DNA of 64,000 nt from Dendrolimus kikuchii (GCA_019925095.2 CM034413.1:501001-565000), one strand, 5' to 3'. Positions 21,317 through 31,426 are shown, counted from the first letter of the stretch. Made by a program: numbers and translations. The notes: a model not told the origin generated them from the sequence alone.

Positions 21317-24300
21317 GTAAGAATTCACGCGTAATGAAGGGGTAGATGTAATTATGGTCTATTTTTGTAGGGTTTCGTTGTCCAAAGTTTTTATTAAATG
21401 TAAGTGTCACTGGAGAACACTTTTTAAAGGTCATACATGTAAGTTAAAATTTAATTTTTACTTCCTATTCTATGTACACCGCTTCGCAACGTGTTGATGC
21501 TGTAAAGGAGAAGAAGCGGCAAGAAACTCCCCAGCAACACGTCTAGCTAAATATTGTTCTTCTTTATATTTCATATTCTATTTATATCTCAAATCCTTTT
21601 TTTATAAGTTTTGTACAGAAGAAGTATGTTACAGAATTACATTTTGAAGAATTAATGGAGTTGTAGCAAACAATGCATACTCAATAAGACCAAGACAATA
21701 AAAGGAGAGAAAAATAATGTTATAGTTATAATAATGACTTGCTGCAATATGTCTCCATAAATTCCTTACAAGCTTGGCAAGATAATAAACGTTATACAAA
21801 ATTTAGTATAAGAGGTTGGAGCGAGCTTCTATGTAAATAAAGTTTTGTCATTTAAGGATTCTTCAATAGTATTATAGTATCCCCTTTTTAGCAAGATGCT
21901 TTTTAATTTAGTTTTAAATTTAGTGAAAGGCAGATCTAACATTTCACCCGGAATCTTATTGAAGAAGGCATTCGTAACGTGTTACTGCGGTTCAGGAGAA
22001 GAAGCAGTAAGAAACTCCCCAGCAATACATCTAGCTTATAATTGATTAACTCAAACTATGTTACCCAAATGTAGCTTTATAGAACGGCCGAACTATAGTA
22101 AAATTACGAAAATAGTGCAACATTTGTCACCCATAAAGACTACTCTACTTGTTCTTGTCTCTCGCTGTCATAATTGCTATCTCCTTTAGTTTTATCTCTT
22201 CTTAAATACTAGCTGATCCGTGCTCACTTCACTAGGCGTTATCACAATCAAATATAGCCTATATCACTTAAGAATGATGTACCTTGATATTGGTGAAGAA
22301 GAAGAATTTTCAAAATCGGTTCAGTAGTTTAAAAGACTTCACAAAATCACAAACTTTACCTCTTTATATTATATATCTATACTAATATTATAAAGCTGAA
22401 GAGTTTGTTTGTTTGAACGCGCTAATCTCAGGAACTACTGGTCTGATTTAAAAAAAATCTTTCAGTGTTAGATAGCCCATTTATCGAGGAAGGCTATAGG
22501 CTATATATCATCACGCTAAGACCAATAGGAGCGGAGCACTAATGAAGAATGTTTCGTGATCGGGGGTTTTGAAAACAAATTCCACGCGGACGACGTCGCG
22601 GGCAGAAGCTAGTTACAAATAAATTGTGGGTTGAGATAGGAACAGGATTTGGGATGATTTAAGACTATTTTTTTTTATGTCATGGGATTTCGTGACTTCA
22701 AGACGGTGAAATGCCATTTACTAAACTAAATCTATTTTATGTTGCAGCTATTAGCGGTCTTTGCGGTATCTATGGGATTACTGGTGGGAGGATTTTCTAT
22801 TGATTACACGTATTCATCTACACCCAGCCTAGTTAATTCAACATTGAACAATGATAATTTCCTTACAGTGAGTATCAAAAGCTGTCATAGGAATTCGATA
22901 GAGGAGACAGGAGAGAGGTTGAAGTGGGCACTGGCCCCCCTCCTCCCAGTACCATTGGAAGTCATCCACAAATTCACACGAATTTCATGATTACTTGACC
23001 GCTTCCTCGTCCTTGTCAAAGCTGGTCACATACATGAGACCCCTCCCTCAAGTATCATATTAAGTATTTTGCAATTTTACATCAAGAAATTATTAAATTA
23101 GACATAGACAGACAACACTATTGTTCACCAAAAAGAAAATTATAAAAATGCGCACAACAAAGTAGTTACTTGGTAAAACAAAAGGCGGCCTTGTCGCTAA
23201 AAACGATCTCTTCCAAACAACTCGAGTCAAAGGAAATTCTTCAATTATCTGTAATTATTATTAAAGAAAGAAAAATGAACATAGAAAGCAGATTACAGTC
23301 TAAAGTATTGTAAACTAGCACACATTATTGCGTAAGACTAACATGATTATCTGCGGAGTGACGCTCGCGGACCGCATTCGTAATACCGAAGTAAGAAAGA
23401 GAGTTGGTCTGAAAGAGAGTGTCGGGGTGAAGGTAAGGAAAGGAATGCTCCAGTGGTTCGGGCATGTGGAAAGAATGCATGATGAAAGAATGACTAAACA
23501 GATATACAATGCAAAAGTTGATGGGTGCAGAAGTCGTGGAAGGCCACGATACACCTTTCATGATCAAATTGATCGTGTACTAGCAGAGGGTGATGTCAGG
23601 AGCCTTAAGAACAGACGAGCGTGCATGACAAGAGTTATGAATGTCAAACAAGCAAGTGGGGTGTGTAAGAATAAGCCTAAATGGCGCTCTGTTGTTCGTG
23701 CCTACCCTGCAAGGGAACTGGCGAAAGTTATGTATGTATGTATGTATGTAGTAATGATGCTTAGTTATATTTAACTATAATAACACAACTCAAATTTGTT
23801 ATTGCGCTCTAGACCAGGGTTGGTAGCCGTCTAGACGGGCAAATGCCCTACCATCTGGCTGTGGGTTGTTGTGTTGCCTCTTACGACAAACCGCCCAACA
23901 TTCTTTCTCTGTTCCTGCAAGGATGAAATTACACATAGATCTCTTATTTTTCAGATCCTTTTGGTTGGCAATACAATGCCTTTGCAAGTCGCAGTTGGAG
24001 CGTTCTTAGCGGGTCCCCTTCTTACGTACGCTGGAAGAAAATATAGCATAATGGGCGTTGGAGTGTTATTTTTCATCGGATGGTCAATATTAGCCACTGC
24101 ATCTAATAAATATTTTTATATTTCCGGCCAAGTTTTATGCGCAATCTCTACTGGAGTTCTATTTGCGGTATTCCCAGTTTACATAGTAGAAACAGTTCGA
24201 CCAGACTTTCGGGGAGCTCTGGGATTACTACCTACAGCATTCAAGTACTGCGGTGCAACTCTGTCGTATATAACTGGTGTTCTTTGGGATTGGTCCAAAA

Positions 24301-25214
24301 TGGCCTGCTTCGCAACTTCACTATCAGTGAGTTTCTTTTTACTCATGATTCTTACTCCAGAATCACCAAGATGGTATATTGCTAAAAATCACCCCGATAA
24401 AGCTCGCAAATCTCTTCAGTGGTTAAGAGGACAAAACTATAATATTGAGAATGAAATCCAAGATCTTACAAGAAGCCAGATAGAAGCAAATAAAAGTACA
24501 GCCAATGCATTTACACAGATGTTTTATATGGAAAATATTCCAGCTGTCTTAATACCAATAGCGTTAATGCTTTTCCAGCAATTGAGTGGATCTAACGTTA
24601 TTATATATTACTCGCAAACAATTTCTGATAAATCGAGTGGCATAGATCTTACGTTATTCGGTGTTATATTAGGCATTACAAGTATTGTCGCAACTTTAAT
24701 TTCGATTGTTCTTATTGATCGAATTGGTCGTAAGATATTGCTGTATATCTCATCATGGTCTATGATTATTTCATTAATATTACTGGCTGCAGTCGCCTAT
24801 GTCCATGAGTCCAGCATCTCTGTGGGATTGTTATCAAGAGCTTGTGTTATTTTACACGTTTTTGGATTGTCGTTGGGTTATGAATCAATACCATGGCTTA
24901 TATTAGGTGAGATATTGCCATTGAGGATTCGAGATACTGCTGCATCCCTTATTACTGGAGTGAACTGGATATTCACATTTTATGTATCAATTATGTTCCC
25001 TAATATATTAAGATCTATCACTTTAAACGGGTCAATGGTTTTCTTCGTCGTGATACACTTAATTGAATTATTATTCGTGATTTTCTGCGTGACAGAAACG
25101 TGCGGTAAAAGTTTGGAAGAAATTGAATTGAATTTAACACAGAGAGTGAAAAATGTTAATGGTAATGCGGATGTGAATCCGGACACAAATGCAGATGTAA
25201 ATGGAGATGCTTAG
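21152..25214 (+). CDS. MFS sugar (trehalose-like) transporter, 3 coding exons
   Basis: Predicted 514-residue plasma-membrane facilitator of the sugar-porter (MFS) family, closest in style to insect facilitated trehalose transporter Tret1-like proteins. Coding exons 21152-21316, 22748-22867 and 23955-25214 join in phase 0 with GT...AG introns. Motifs: AGRKYS (121-126, loop 2-3), PVYIVET (169-175), PESPRW (230-235, after TM6), FQQLSGSN (302-309, TM7), DRIGRK (350-355, loop 8-9), GYESIPW (403-409, TM10) and TETCGKSLEEIE (475-486, in place of the usual PETKG). Length and the ~12 hydrophobic segments fit the family. I chose the second possible ATG (MEMENRSG) because the 18 codons upstream are rep-X sequence. 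TTCAG directly before the ATG could be an acceptor, so a further 5' UTR exon may exist. The substrate is inferred from family only. Confidence 0.9.
21385..21672 (+). repeat. rep-R copy in transporter intron 1
   Basis: The most complete copy, from AGTTTTTATTAAATG to AATGGAGTTGTAGCAAAC. It includes AGAAGAAGCGGCAAGAAACT and CCCCAGCAACACGTCTAGC. Confidence 0.8.
21965..22042 (+). repeat. rep-R related fragment
   Basis: GTAACGTGTTACTGCGGTTC, AGGAGAAGAAGCAGTAAGAA and ACTCCCCAGCAATACATCTA resemble the central part of rep-R. Confidence 0.6.
22210..22372 (-). mobile_element. Helitron-like element in intron 1
   Basis: CTAGCTGATCCGTGC at one end and AAAATCGGTTCAGTAGTTTA, ACTTTACCTCTTTATATT at the other; related to 1995-2190. 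Confidence 0.55.
22376..22612 (+). mobile_element. Helitron (non-autonomous), intact ends, in intron 1
   Basis: Starts TCTATACTAATATTATAAAG and ends GACGTCGCGGGCAGAAGCTAG. A flanks the left end and T the right, the A^T target of Helitrons. 237 bp, no ORF. Relatives: 12536-13100, 16706-16925, 55893-56118, 56520-56668. Confidence 0.85.
22748..22867 (+). CDS. Transporter exon 2
   Basis: 40 codons covering TM1 and the start of the first extracellular loop (FAVSMGLLVGGFSIDYTYSS). Acceptor TTTATGTTGCAG, donor GTGAGT; both borders are phase 0. Asn codons in NSTLNN give a possible glycosylation site. Confidence 0.9.
23100..23260 (-). repeat. rep-S copy in intron 2
   Basis: GACAACACTATTGTTCACCA, AAAGGCGGCCTTGTCGCTAA and AAACGATCTCTTCCAAACAA match the rep-S block at 38860-40060. 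Confidence 0.65.
23337..23753 (+). mobile_element. RTE-1, 5'-truncated, in transporter intron 2
   Basis: An open frame encodes ICGVTLADRIRNTEVRKRVG, FGHVERMHDERMTKQIYN, SRGRPRYTFHDQIDRVL and VRAYPARELA, the RTE-1 C-terminus. The tail is (TATG)n at 23728-23752. Its normal stop is lost: the codons read GAAAGTT rather than CGTGAAGTT. Confidence 0.9.
23811..23928 (-). repeat. rep-X fragment just before exon 3
   Basis: TAGACCAGGGTTGGTAGCCG, GGGCAAATGCCCTACCATCT, GGTTGTTGTGTTGCCTCTTA and TCTCTGTTCCTGCAAGGATG are the head half of rep-X in reverse. It ends 26 bp before the exon-3 acceptor. Confidence 0.85.
23955..25214 (+). CDS. Transporter exon 3 (terminal)
   Basis: 419 codons covering TM2 to TM12 and the C-terminal tail, with acceptor CTTATTTTTCAG. 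The tail is an Asn/Asp-rich repeat-like stretch (NGNADVNPDTNADVNGDA). Stop TAG at 25212. Confidence 0.93.
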   Translation: MLLVGNTMPLQVAVGAFLAGPLLTYAGRKYSIMGVGVLFFIGWSILATASNKYFYISGQVLCAISTGVLFAVFPVYIVETVRPDFRGALGLLPTAFKYCGATLSYITGVLWDWSKMACFATSLSVSFFLLMILTPESPRWYIAKNHPDKARKSLQWLRGQNYNIENEIQDLTRSQIEANKSTANAFTQMFYMENIPAVLIPIALMLFQQLSGSNVIIYYSQTISDKSSGIDLTLFGVILGITSIVATLISIVLIDRIGRKILLYISSWSMIISLILLAAVAYVHESSISVGLLSRACVILHVFGLSLGYESIPWLILGEILPLRIRDTAASLITGVNWIFTFYVSIMFPNILRSITLNGSMVFFVVIHLIELLFVIFCVTETCGKSLEEIELNLTQRVKNVNGNADVNPDTNADVNGDA

Positions 25215-25226
25215 TTTAACTACACA

Positions 25227-25232
25227 AATAAA
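25227..25232 (+). promoter_or_regulatory. Polyadenylation signal candidate
   Basis: AATAAA lies 13 bp after the transporter stop. A T-rich stretch follows at 25248-25275. This gives a very short 3' UTR if used. Confidence 0.5.
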
Positions 25233-25431
25233 TTTAAGGTGTTAAGTATTATTTATTTTTTCTTTAACGTTATCTTTTAGTACAAACATTTAAGACGGTT
25301 TTGATTTTGCTTCTCTGTATAGTATGCTACCGACTGTATAATGAGGACTGTTCCGAGGAACTTTTCAGAATAGTACCTTCGTCTACTTTCTTCTATCGCA
25401 CTGCTCGCCATCGGCTGGGCGATCTTCCTCG

Positions 25432-25610
25432 CTGCTTTTTTTATTGCATGAGCTCAACAGACAGGTAGACGGCCCATTTGACATTTGTAATGTGCTGCCG
25501 CCCTCTAAAGGGAGACTGGAAGCTGGCCACGAAATACAACTCAAACTTGTTATGGCGTTACCTCTAGACTAGTCATCCAGATGGGCATAGGTGTACTACC
25601 TTTTACTATT
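25432..25610 (-). repeat. rep-X, decayed
   Basis: TTTTTTATTGCATGAGCTCA, ACAGACAGGTAGACGGCCCA and AAAGGGAGACTGGAAGCTGG with several deletions. Confidence 0.75.
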
Positions 25611-25745
25611 TAAGCTTATTGTGTATTTTTTCTCTGTAATGTTGGTGTCCAATAAAGAGTATTGTATTGTATATTGGGCGGCCTTATTGCTTAAAGGAAT
25701 CTCTTCCAGGCAACCTTTGGATGGACAAGAGCTAATTGCAAAGAA
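25611..25745 (+). repeat. rep-S copy
   Basis: GTGTCCAATAAAGAGTATTG then GGGCGGCCTTATTGCTTAAA and ATCTCTTCCAGGCAACCTTT. Confidence 0.6.
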
Positions 25746-26071
25746 TTGCAAAATATCATAGTTTTGTATTTATAGATAAAGAGCTTGGGATGGATAAATA
25801 TGAAGAAATGGTTAGTTATGCTTCTAGTGTGTGAAGTACGAGCACATCCACGAGTTTGTAAAAACCAACAACCACACGTGTGTTATATAATGTTTTTCAA
25901 CACATTTGCAAGAAAACTGTACAATAGGTAATGAAACGAACATAAATATCAGTCAGAAAGTCGCAACAATCTTTGACATTTCCAATATGAAAATGGCGAG
26001 CATTAGCTAATGGCGCCACTAGGGCGTGGTGGAAATTAAAACTACATCTTTCGTCTCATTTTGTCTATACT
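25746..26071. other. No gene seen
   Basis: Unassigned sequence downstream of the transporter; no coding signal. Confidence 0.5.
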
Positions 26072-26082
26072 ATTAAAGCGAG

Positions 26083-26361
26083 TCGTGTAGCGTAATGCTT
26101 AGCGCACGCGTCCCGAACTCAAAGGGCGCGGGTTCGATCCTGGCCGGAACTCACGCACCACTTAGGCAGTTTTCTGACCTAATGCGCATATTGTTACAAT
26201 AACCACGTGCTAATAACGGGGAAGGAAAACGTCGTGATGCAATCTGCACATCGATATAACCGAACCAAGCCGCCTTGGATAAGCGTGGTGGGTATACTGT
26301 CCGTTCCCCCTATAATAGGTGGCCCGAGCCCAGCAGTGGGACATTTATGGGCTGATATTAT
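26083..26361 (+). mobile_element. SINE-A, full length, with 11 bp TSD
   Basis: The tRNA-derived head has box A-like TAGCGTAATGC and box B GGTTCGATCCT. The body carries CACGTGCTAATAACGGGGAA and CCGCCTTGGATAAGCGTGG, and the tail GAGCCCAGCAGTGGGACATT. Perfect repeats ATTAAAGCGAG flank it at 26072-26082 and 26362-26372. Not a functional tRNA gene: the cloverleaf is not complete and the copy is retroposed. Confidence 0.92.
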
Positions 26362-26372
26362 ATTAAAGCGAG

Positions 26373-27157
26373 ACAAATGTAGTGATCAAAAGTGCTACAA
26401 AGGAGGTTCGATTATTCAGCTTATTTATTTTCGTAATCTGGAACTCTTTTATTAAAATGTTTTCACCTAAGTACCTATTTTACCACTCGTTCTATTGTAT
26501 GTTGCGTAATTTTAATTTTGAACAATGTATTCAGGCTTCGTAAATGCATTTTTTGAGCAAATGTTTGAAAAAGAATTTTTAACTAGACGTGTTGCTAATG
26601 CTTCTTAGTAAATCTTCTAATAAAGTTATTACGTATGTACATAGTCATGTATTATTAACATACATAGATAAGTGGAGTTCAAAGTTGAATAAATAAGCTG
26701 TGGCCCCACTGCGTCGGGCTGCGGTCCGCTTGCGGGCGGTTCTCGAACACGTCTATTGTGAGAACGATTAACACCATGTACAAGCTGATAACTAACATCG
26801 GGCGTGGTCTAATATAAGAGCAAAAGCGATTATTTTGTATGTCATTCTTGAATTATTATCATTTTACATTTAAAAAAATCTATGTGTCAGTTGCAACGCA
26901 TGATGGAGTTTACTTCTGAAGTACACTTGTATTTGATTGAATATGCACTGATGGATACTATTTTAGATCTTATTTCATTACATTAAAGTTCTTTATTGTA
27001 TAATAAAAAAAAAGTAAGACTTTTAAATTATGCTTGTATTAGTTTACTTATAAATTTTCCATACCGGGGGCCTCCTAATATGAAAAACGAGTTTTAAGGA
27101 GTTAACTTCAAAAGTCTTTCTATTTTAGCTGCAAGCTATTTTAGGTTTAATAATAAT
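26373..27157. other. No gene seen
   Basis: AT-rich; GCGTCGGGCTGCGGTCCGC near 26710 is a small GC island without ORF. No recognisable feature. Confidence 0.5.
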
Positions 27158-27400
27158 CGACAGACGAACGCACATATTATAATTAGATCCAAACTGAAAC
27201 CAAATTAAGCAAGTTACGCTTGTGGTATGCGTAATAATAATAACGGACAATACTGGAGCCTATTCCAAACACTCAGACCTGAGTAAATAACTGAAAGTTA
27301 AGTAACAAAACTTAACCTGTCGAATATGAAATCCGAGACTTTCGAATTCTAGTGAATTGGGCGAGCTATAGCCCATTACACTACCAGAGGCCGTCAATCT
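27158..27400 (-). repeat. SINE-B, diverged
   Basis: AATCGACAGACGAACGCACA, CAAATTAAGCAAGTTACGCT, AGACCTGAGTAAATAACTG and CTACCAGAGGCCGTCAA align with reversed SINE-B at 45440-45690 with many changes. Confidence 0.65.
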
Positions 27401-27534
27401 CTTTATGTTTGCTGGTAAGCAAACTGGCAGATGATCTACGTGATGGTAAGTGTACCACCACTGCAACTAAGGAACCCGACATGTTATCTAACTCTTTGGG
27501 ACTTTGAGAATCTGTTGACGCTCTTTTTGTAGTA

Positions 27535-27710
27535 CATACATACATACATACATAACTTCACGCCAGTTCCCTTGCGGGGTAGGCACGAACAACAGAGTGC
27601 CATTTAGGCTTATTCTTACACACCTCACTTGCCTCTTTGACATTCATAACTCTTGTCATGCAAGCTCGTCTGTTCTTAAGGCTCCTGACATCACCTTCTG
27701 CCAGTTTGGG
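27535..27710 (-). mobile_element. RTE-1, 5'-truncated, with TSD
   Basis: CATA tail and the last ~50 codons of RTE-1. 12 bp repeats CTTTTTGTAGTA lie at 27523-27534 and 27711-27722. Confidence 0.9.
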
Positions 27711-27799
27711 CTTTTTGTAGTAGCCCACATTATAGCGCTCTGGACTAATGTGGGGAGCTCCTTACATAACTAGCAGACGTATAGCATTAAGGAGCAGAC

Positions 27800-28195
27800 G
27801 CCATACATAATAGAAGACAACCGAGTGTCGAGGAAGTGTGGATAAACTTACAATCGGGGATGCCAGGTGCGATGGTAGAATTATAGCGTTAGTGCCAGCT
27901 CTTCAGACCACTCCATGTTATACAAACGCTAGAAGTTATCCACTGTACATGACGCTTGCTCTTTTATGGCATACGTGAGTAAGCAAGCTAAGGAATGAAC
28001 TCCCCCCCGCGGTTTTCCCAGAGCGCTACAATATTGGACTCTTCAAAAAGGACGTGAACAGGTATTTAAAGTCTCAACGAGGTAGTTAACGCATCGGCTT
28101 CTTTAGTGTTGCAGATGTCCAAGGGCGACAGTAGTCAATTGCTTTCAAATGGACCCGTTTGCCAGTTTGCCTACAAGCAAGCATATAAAAGACAC
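27800..28195 (+). pseudogene. LINE C-terminus and 3' tail (rep-X tail donor type)
   Basis: From 27994 a frame reads NELPPAVFPERYNIGLFKKD and ends YLKSQRGS before TAA at 28087-28089, the usual C-terminus of jockey/CR1-superfamily LINEs. The 3' UTR then has GTGTTGCAGATGTCCAAGGG, CGACAGTAGTCAATTGCTTT and CCCGTTTGCCAGTTTGCC, colinear with the last ~80 bp of rep-X. Earlier codons are broken by frameshifts. Confidence 0.7.
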
Positions 28196-28365
28196 ACTTT
28201 TTTATTGCAGAAATTCAGCAGACGTCACACTTGATGGAAAGCGGTTACCATCGCCTATGGACATTTGCAACACCATAGGTGCTACAAATGCGCTGGTGCT
28301 TTCTTAACGGAGACTGGTACCTGGTCACTAATGCTGGAGCACAACTCAAGGTTGTTACTCAAGTG
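28196..28365 (-). repeat. rep-X, partial
   Basis: TTTTTTATTGCAGAAATTCA through GCACAACTCAAGGTTGTTAC; head half missing. Confidence 0.85.
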
Positions 28366-28389
28366 GAACCAACTTATACCAGATCAAGA

Positions 28390-28640
28390 ATCTGTATGAA
28401 ATTGAAGTACAAATTCCATACCGCTATTGTCCTATGACTTGTGTCGTTCGCTCCGTATCAAGCCAGCAATCTAAGTAGACCCGTTGTTAATGCACAATAG
28501 AAGCAGCACACCTGACCAAGGTGGAGGCGCACTGTTACACGAAATATACTTCAAAGACATCTAGGAAAAATATACAAAGTTACAAGTCAAGAGGTCTCTA
28601 TTCATTTTACAGGCTGTTCCTATGTTTCTTTTAATTGCAT
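28390..28640. repeat. Unclassified repeat, pair with 30165-30395
   Basis: CGTATCAAGCCAGCAATCTA, GACCCGTTGTTAATGCACAA, CAAGTCAAGAGGTCTCTATT match the later copy with ~20% differences by eye. Confidence 0.6.
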
Positions 28641-28860
28641 GAGTTCAGCAGACAAGCAGAAGCCTACTTGATGAAAGACGGTTACCATCGCCTATGGATA
28701 TATGACACCAATGTTGCTAACAATGTGCTTGCGCTCTATAGAGGGAGACTGGAACCTGGCCCCTAATGCCGAAACAGAATTCAAGGTTATTACGGCGGCA
28801 TATTCTAGACCAGAAGTGGTAGCTATCCAAACGGGCAAATACCCTATCACCTAGCAAATG
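28632..28860 (-). repeat. rep-X, partial and decayed
   Basis: AATTGCATGAGTTCAGCAGA, AAGACGGTTACCATCGCCTA, GGGAGACTGGAACCTGGCC; ends ACCCTATCACCTAGC. Confidence 0.8.
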
Positions 28861-28912
28861 TCTTACTCCAATGATAAGATAAAGGAATGGATAGAATAGG
28901 TATTAATAATAA

Positions 28913-29268
28913 GCTTTTTTTAAAAAGGTTTTTAAATAAAATCTTTTGAGATCCTGGATATCATGTAGCCGCAGAGCGCTAGCCGAGACAAGTAAAACGA
29001 GCCCAAACACGACGGGTCTATCTTATTTAGTACAGGAGTTCATACTGCCACCTTCACGGACTCCATCATCAGAACAGCTCCTTGGTACCATATTATTGCA
29101 TTGTCAGGCGACATACATATGTGTGCAAAATTTCAGCTCAATCGGAAATCGGGAAGTTGGTCAAATTTAACTTGCAAGATTCCACCCGAACTTATATACA
29201 TACTTACATACATACATACATATATACATAGGTATATCCATTGCAAGTTAAATAAAAGCTTGTAAAAT
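28913..29268 (+). repeat. rep-M copy (~350 bp)
   Basis: From AAGCTTTTTTTAAAAAGG to AAGTTAAATAAAAGCTTGT. Interior: GATCCTGGATATCATGTAGC, AAACACGACGGGTCTATCTT, TTTCAGCTCAATCGGAAATC. Ends share AAGCTTTT in inverse orientation, so a MITE-like origin is possible. Other copies: 54470, 60187, 63505 (reverse). Confidence 0.8.
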
Positions 29269-29435
29269 CAAGAGGCTATGGGAGCCGCATACATCCAGTC
29301 ATCGCAGTGGACAATAGAGAACTGGCTAGCGCAACTCTCTGCTCTATCTCGCTCGCACATAATCCGTCTCGCTCACATATTGTGCTATCTATTGCCTAGC
29401 TGTACGACATGTTAATATATGTACTACATAAGGTT

Positions 29436-30047
29436 AGCAGAGATGGAAGGTACACCACTGATATAGAAAGAAGAGTGAATTTGAATGGAGAGTTAGGTAA
29501 ACTTCTAGGCGCTAAGAACCTCAGCCAGAAGGCCCAGCTCGCCGTACACAACGCGGTGCTGGTACCTACGCTCACGTATGGAAGCGAGAGTTGGGTATGG
29601 AAGAGAGAGCATGAAAGTAGAGTAAACGCGGTCGAGATGCGAGCACTGCGCAAAATCTGCGGAGTGACGCTCGCGGACCGCGTTCCTAATACCGAAGTAA
29701 GAAAGAGAGTTGGTCTGAAAGAGAGTGTCGGGGTGAAGGTAAGGAAAGGAATGCTCCGGTGGTTCGGGCATGTGGAAAGAATGCATGATGAAAGAATGAC
29801 TAAACAGATATACAATGCAAAAGTGGATGGATGCAAAAGTCGTGGAAGGCCACGACACACCTTCCATGATCAGATTGATCGTGTACTAGCAGAAGGTGAT
29901 GTCAGGAGCCTTAAGAACAGACGAGCGTGCATGACAAGAGTTATGAATATCAAAGAAGCAAGTGAGGTGTGTAAAAATAAGCCTAAATGGCGCTCTGTTG
30001 TTTGTGCCTACCCCGCAAGGGAACTGGCGTGAAGTTATGTATGTATG
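29436..30047 (+). mobile_element. RTE-1, 5'-truncated, with TSD
   Basis: Encodes about 200 C-terminal residues (LGAKNLSQKAQLAVHNAVLV, YGSESWVWKREHESRVNAVE, FGHVERMHDERMTKQ), stop TGA at 30030. TSD TACATAAGGTT at 29425-29435 and 30048-30058. Confidence 0.92.
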
Positions 30048-30164
30048 TACATAAGGTTCCCGTTTCCAAAATTAATAAGTTCATTTCAGTTCTCATCAGC
30101 TCTTGACAATGAATACTACTCTTTGCCATCTGAAGTATCATTTAACCTACATCTCACTTCTACA

Positions 30165-30395
30165 AGGCTGTACAAAATGGAGATATATAATCCATTGCTG
30201 CTAATGTCCTATGCCATGGGCCATTCGCCCCGTATCAAGCCAGTAATCTAAGTCGATCCGTTGTTGGTGCACAATTAACCAGACAGCGCACGCCTCCCCA
30301 AGGTGAATGCGTGCTGCCGCTCCATGTATACTTCAAATACGCCTTGGCATAGGCAAGTCACAAGTCAGTAGGTCTTTATACATTTTAATTGCTTT
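30165..30395. repeat. Unclassified repeat, pair with 28390-28640
   Basis: CGTATCAAGCCAGTAATCTA, GATCCGTTGTTGGTGCACAA and CACAAGTCAGTAGGTCTTTA match the earlier copy. Both are followed by rep-X in opposite orientations. Confidence 0.6.
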
Positions 30396-30411
30396 TGTAA
30401 GCGAAATTCGT

Positions 30412-30735
30412 TTTATCCGTGCAAGAACGGAGAAAGAATACAATTTCCTGCGGCCGGGCGGCCTGTCGTAAGAGGCGACAAAACAACCCACAGCCAGGTG
30501 GTAGGGCATTTGCCCGACTGGATGGCTACCACCCCTCGTCTAAAGTATGTTGCCATAACAACCTTGAGTTGTGTTCCGGCATTAGTGACCAGGTTCCAGT
30601 CACCTTTAAGAGAGCAGCAGCGCATTTGTAGCACCTTCGGTGTTGCAAATGTCCATAGGCGATGGTAACCGCTTTCAATCAAGTGGGCCGTCTGCCTGTC
30701 TGCTCAACTCCTGCAATAAAAAATAAAAAAAAATA
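30412..30735 (+). repeat. rep-X, full length
   Basis: TTATCCGTGCAAGAACGGAG through CTCCTGCAATAAAAAATAAA; one of the least decayed copies. Confidence 0.92.
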
Positions 30736-30895
30736 TTAAAAAAATATGCATAAATTAAGCAATCTAAAAAACTTGCGTTGTGTTCTCCATCGTCTATATA
30801 GCCTATTCTTAAATGGACAGACACGACATTTTTAAAACTTTATATTAATATAGACATATAGATGTACTCTAGACAATTTCTAGACTAATTATTTA

Positions 30896-31426
30896 TTAAT
30901 TAACTTTATTATATTTATCCGGTATGTACAATGAGTCCGCAGTCCTGTGCGAGTAGTTCGTCATGGCCTTCTTCAGCAGTTCGTAGAAGAGCCTGATGCG
31001 GGGATGTACCGGCACTTTGAATGTGTTTAACCTGTCTATTACTTCTTGCACCTTAAAATCAGTAAACATATAGAATTAATGCTAAAATTGGTGCAGGTTC
31101 ACAGGTGGTAGGGTATTTGCCCGCCTGGATGGCTACCACCCCTCGTCTAAAGTATGTTGCCATAACAACCTTGAGTTGTGTTCCGGCATTAGTGGCCAGG
31201 TTCCAGTCTTCCTTAAGAGATCAGCAGCGCATTTGTGTTGCAAATGTCCATAGGCGATGGTAACCGCTTTCCATCAAGTGAGCCGTTTGCCTGTCTGCTG
31301 ATCTCCTGTAATAAAAAATATAAAAAAAATACTTGAAAGTTGAAGTGTACTTACATATTTAGCTAAGTCTTGCTCGCTCTTTGCTTTGCTGAAATCTCGA
31401 TCCAGTTTTATTATGTGACTGTTTAC
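30896..31426 (-). CDS. Last two exons of an unrecognised host gene
   Basis: On the minus strand, exon 31426-31355 follows acceptor TTGTTTCAG and ends at donor GTAAGT. It codes VNSHIIKLDRDFSKAK and SEQDLAKY, 24 codons. The terminal exon 31051-30896 follows GATTTTAAG and codes VQEVIDRLNTFKVPVHPRIR, then LFYELLKKAMTNYSHRTADS and LYIPDKYNKVN before TAA. Both junctions are phase 0 and composition is that of a conserved soluble, helical protein. I do not recognise the family. Upstream exons must lie at higher coordinates. A partial rep-X sits inside the intron. The minus-strand exons at 44444-45860 may belong to the same gene, but the phases require at least one further exon between. Confidence 0.6.
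31086..31330 (+). repeat. rep-X, 5'-truncated, in an intron
   Basis: CACAGGTGGTAGGGTATTTG through CTCCTGTAATAAAAAATATA; lies between the two unrecognised exons. Confidence 0.88.

Noticed and set aside
26083..26150. tRNA gene
   Set aside because: Head of a SINE-A with an 11 bp TSD; the fold is incomplete and the tail is SINE-specific.
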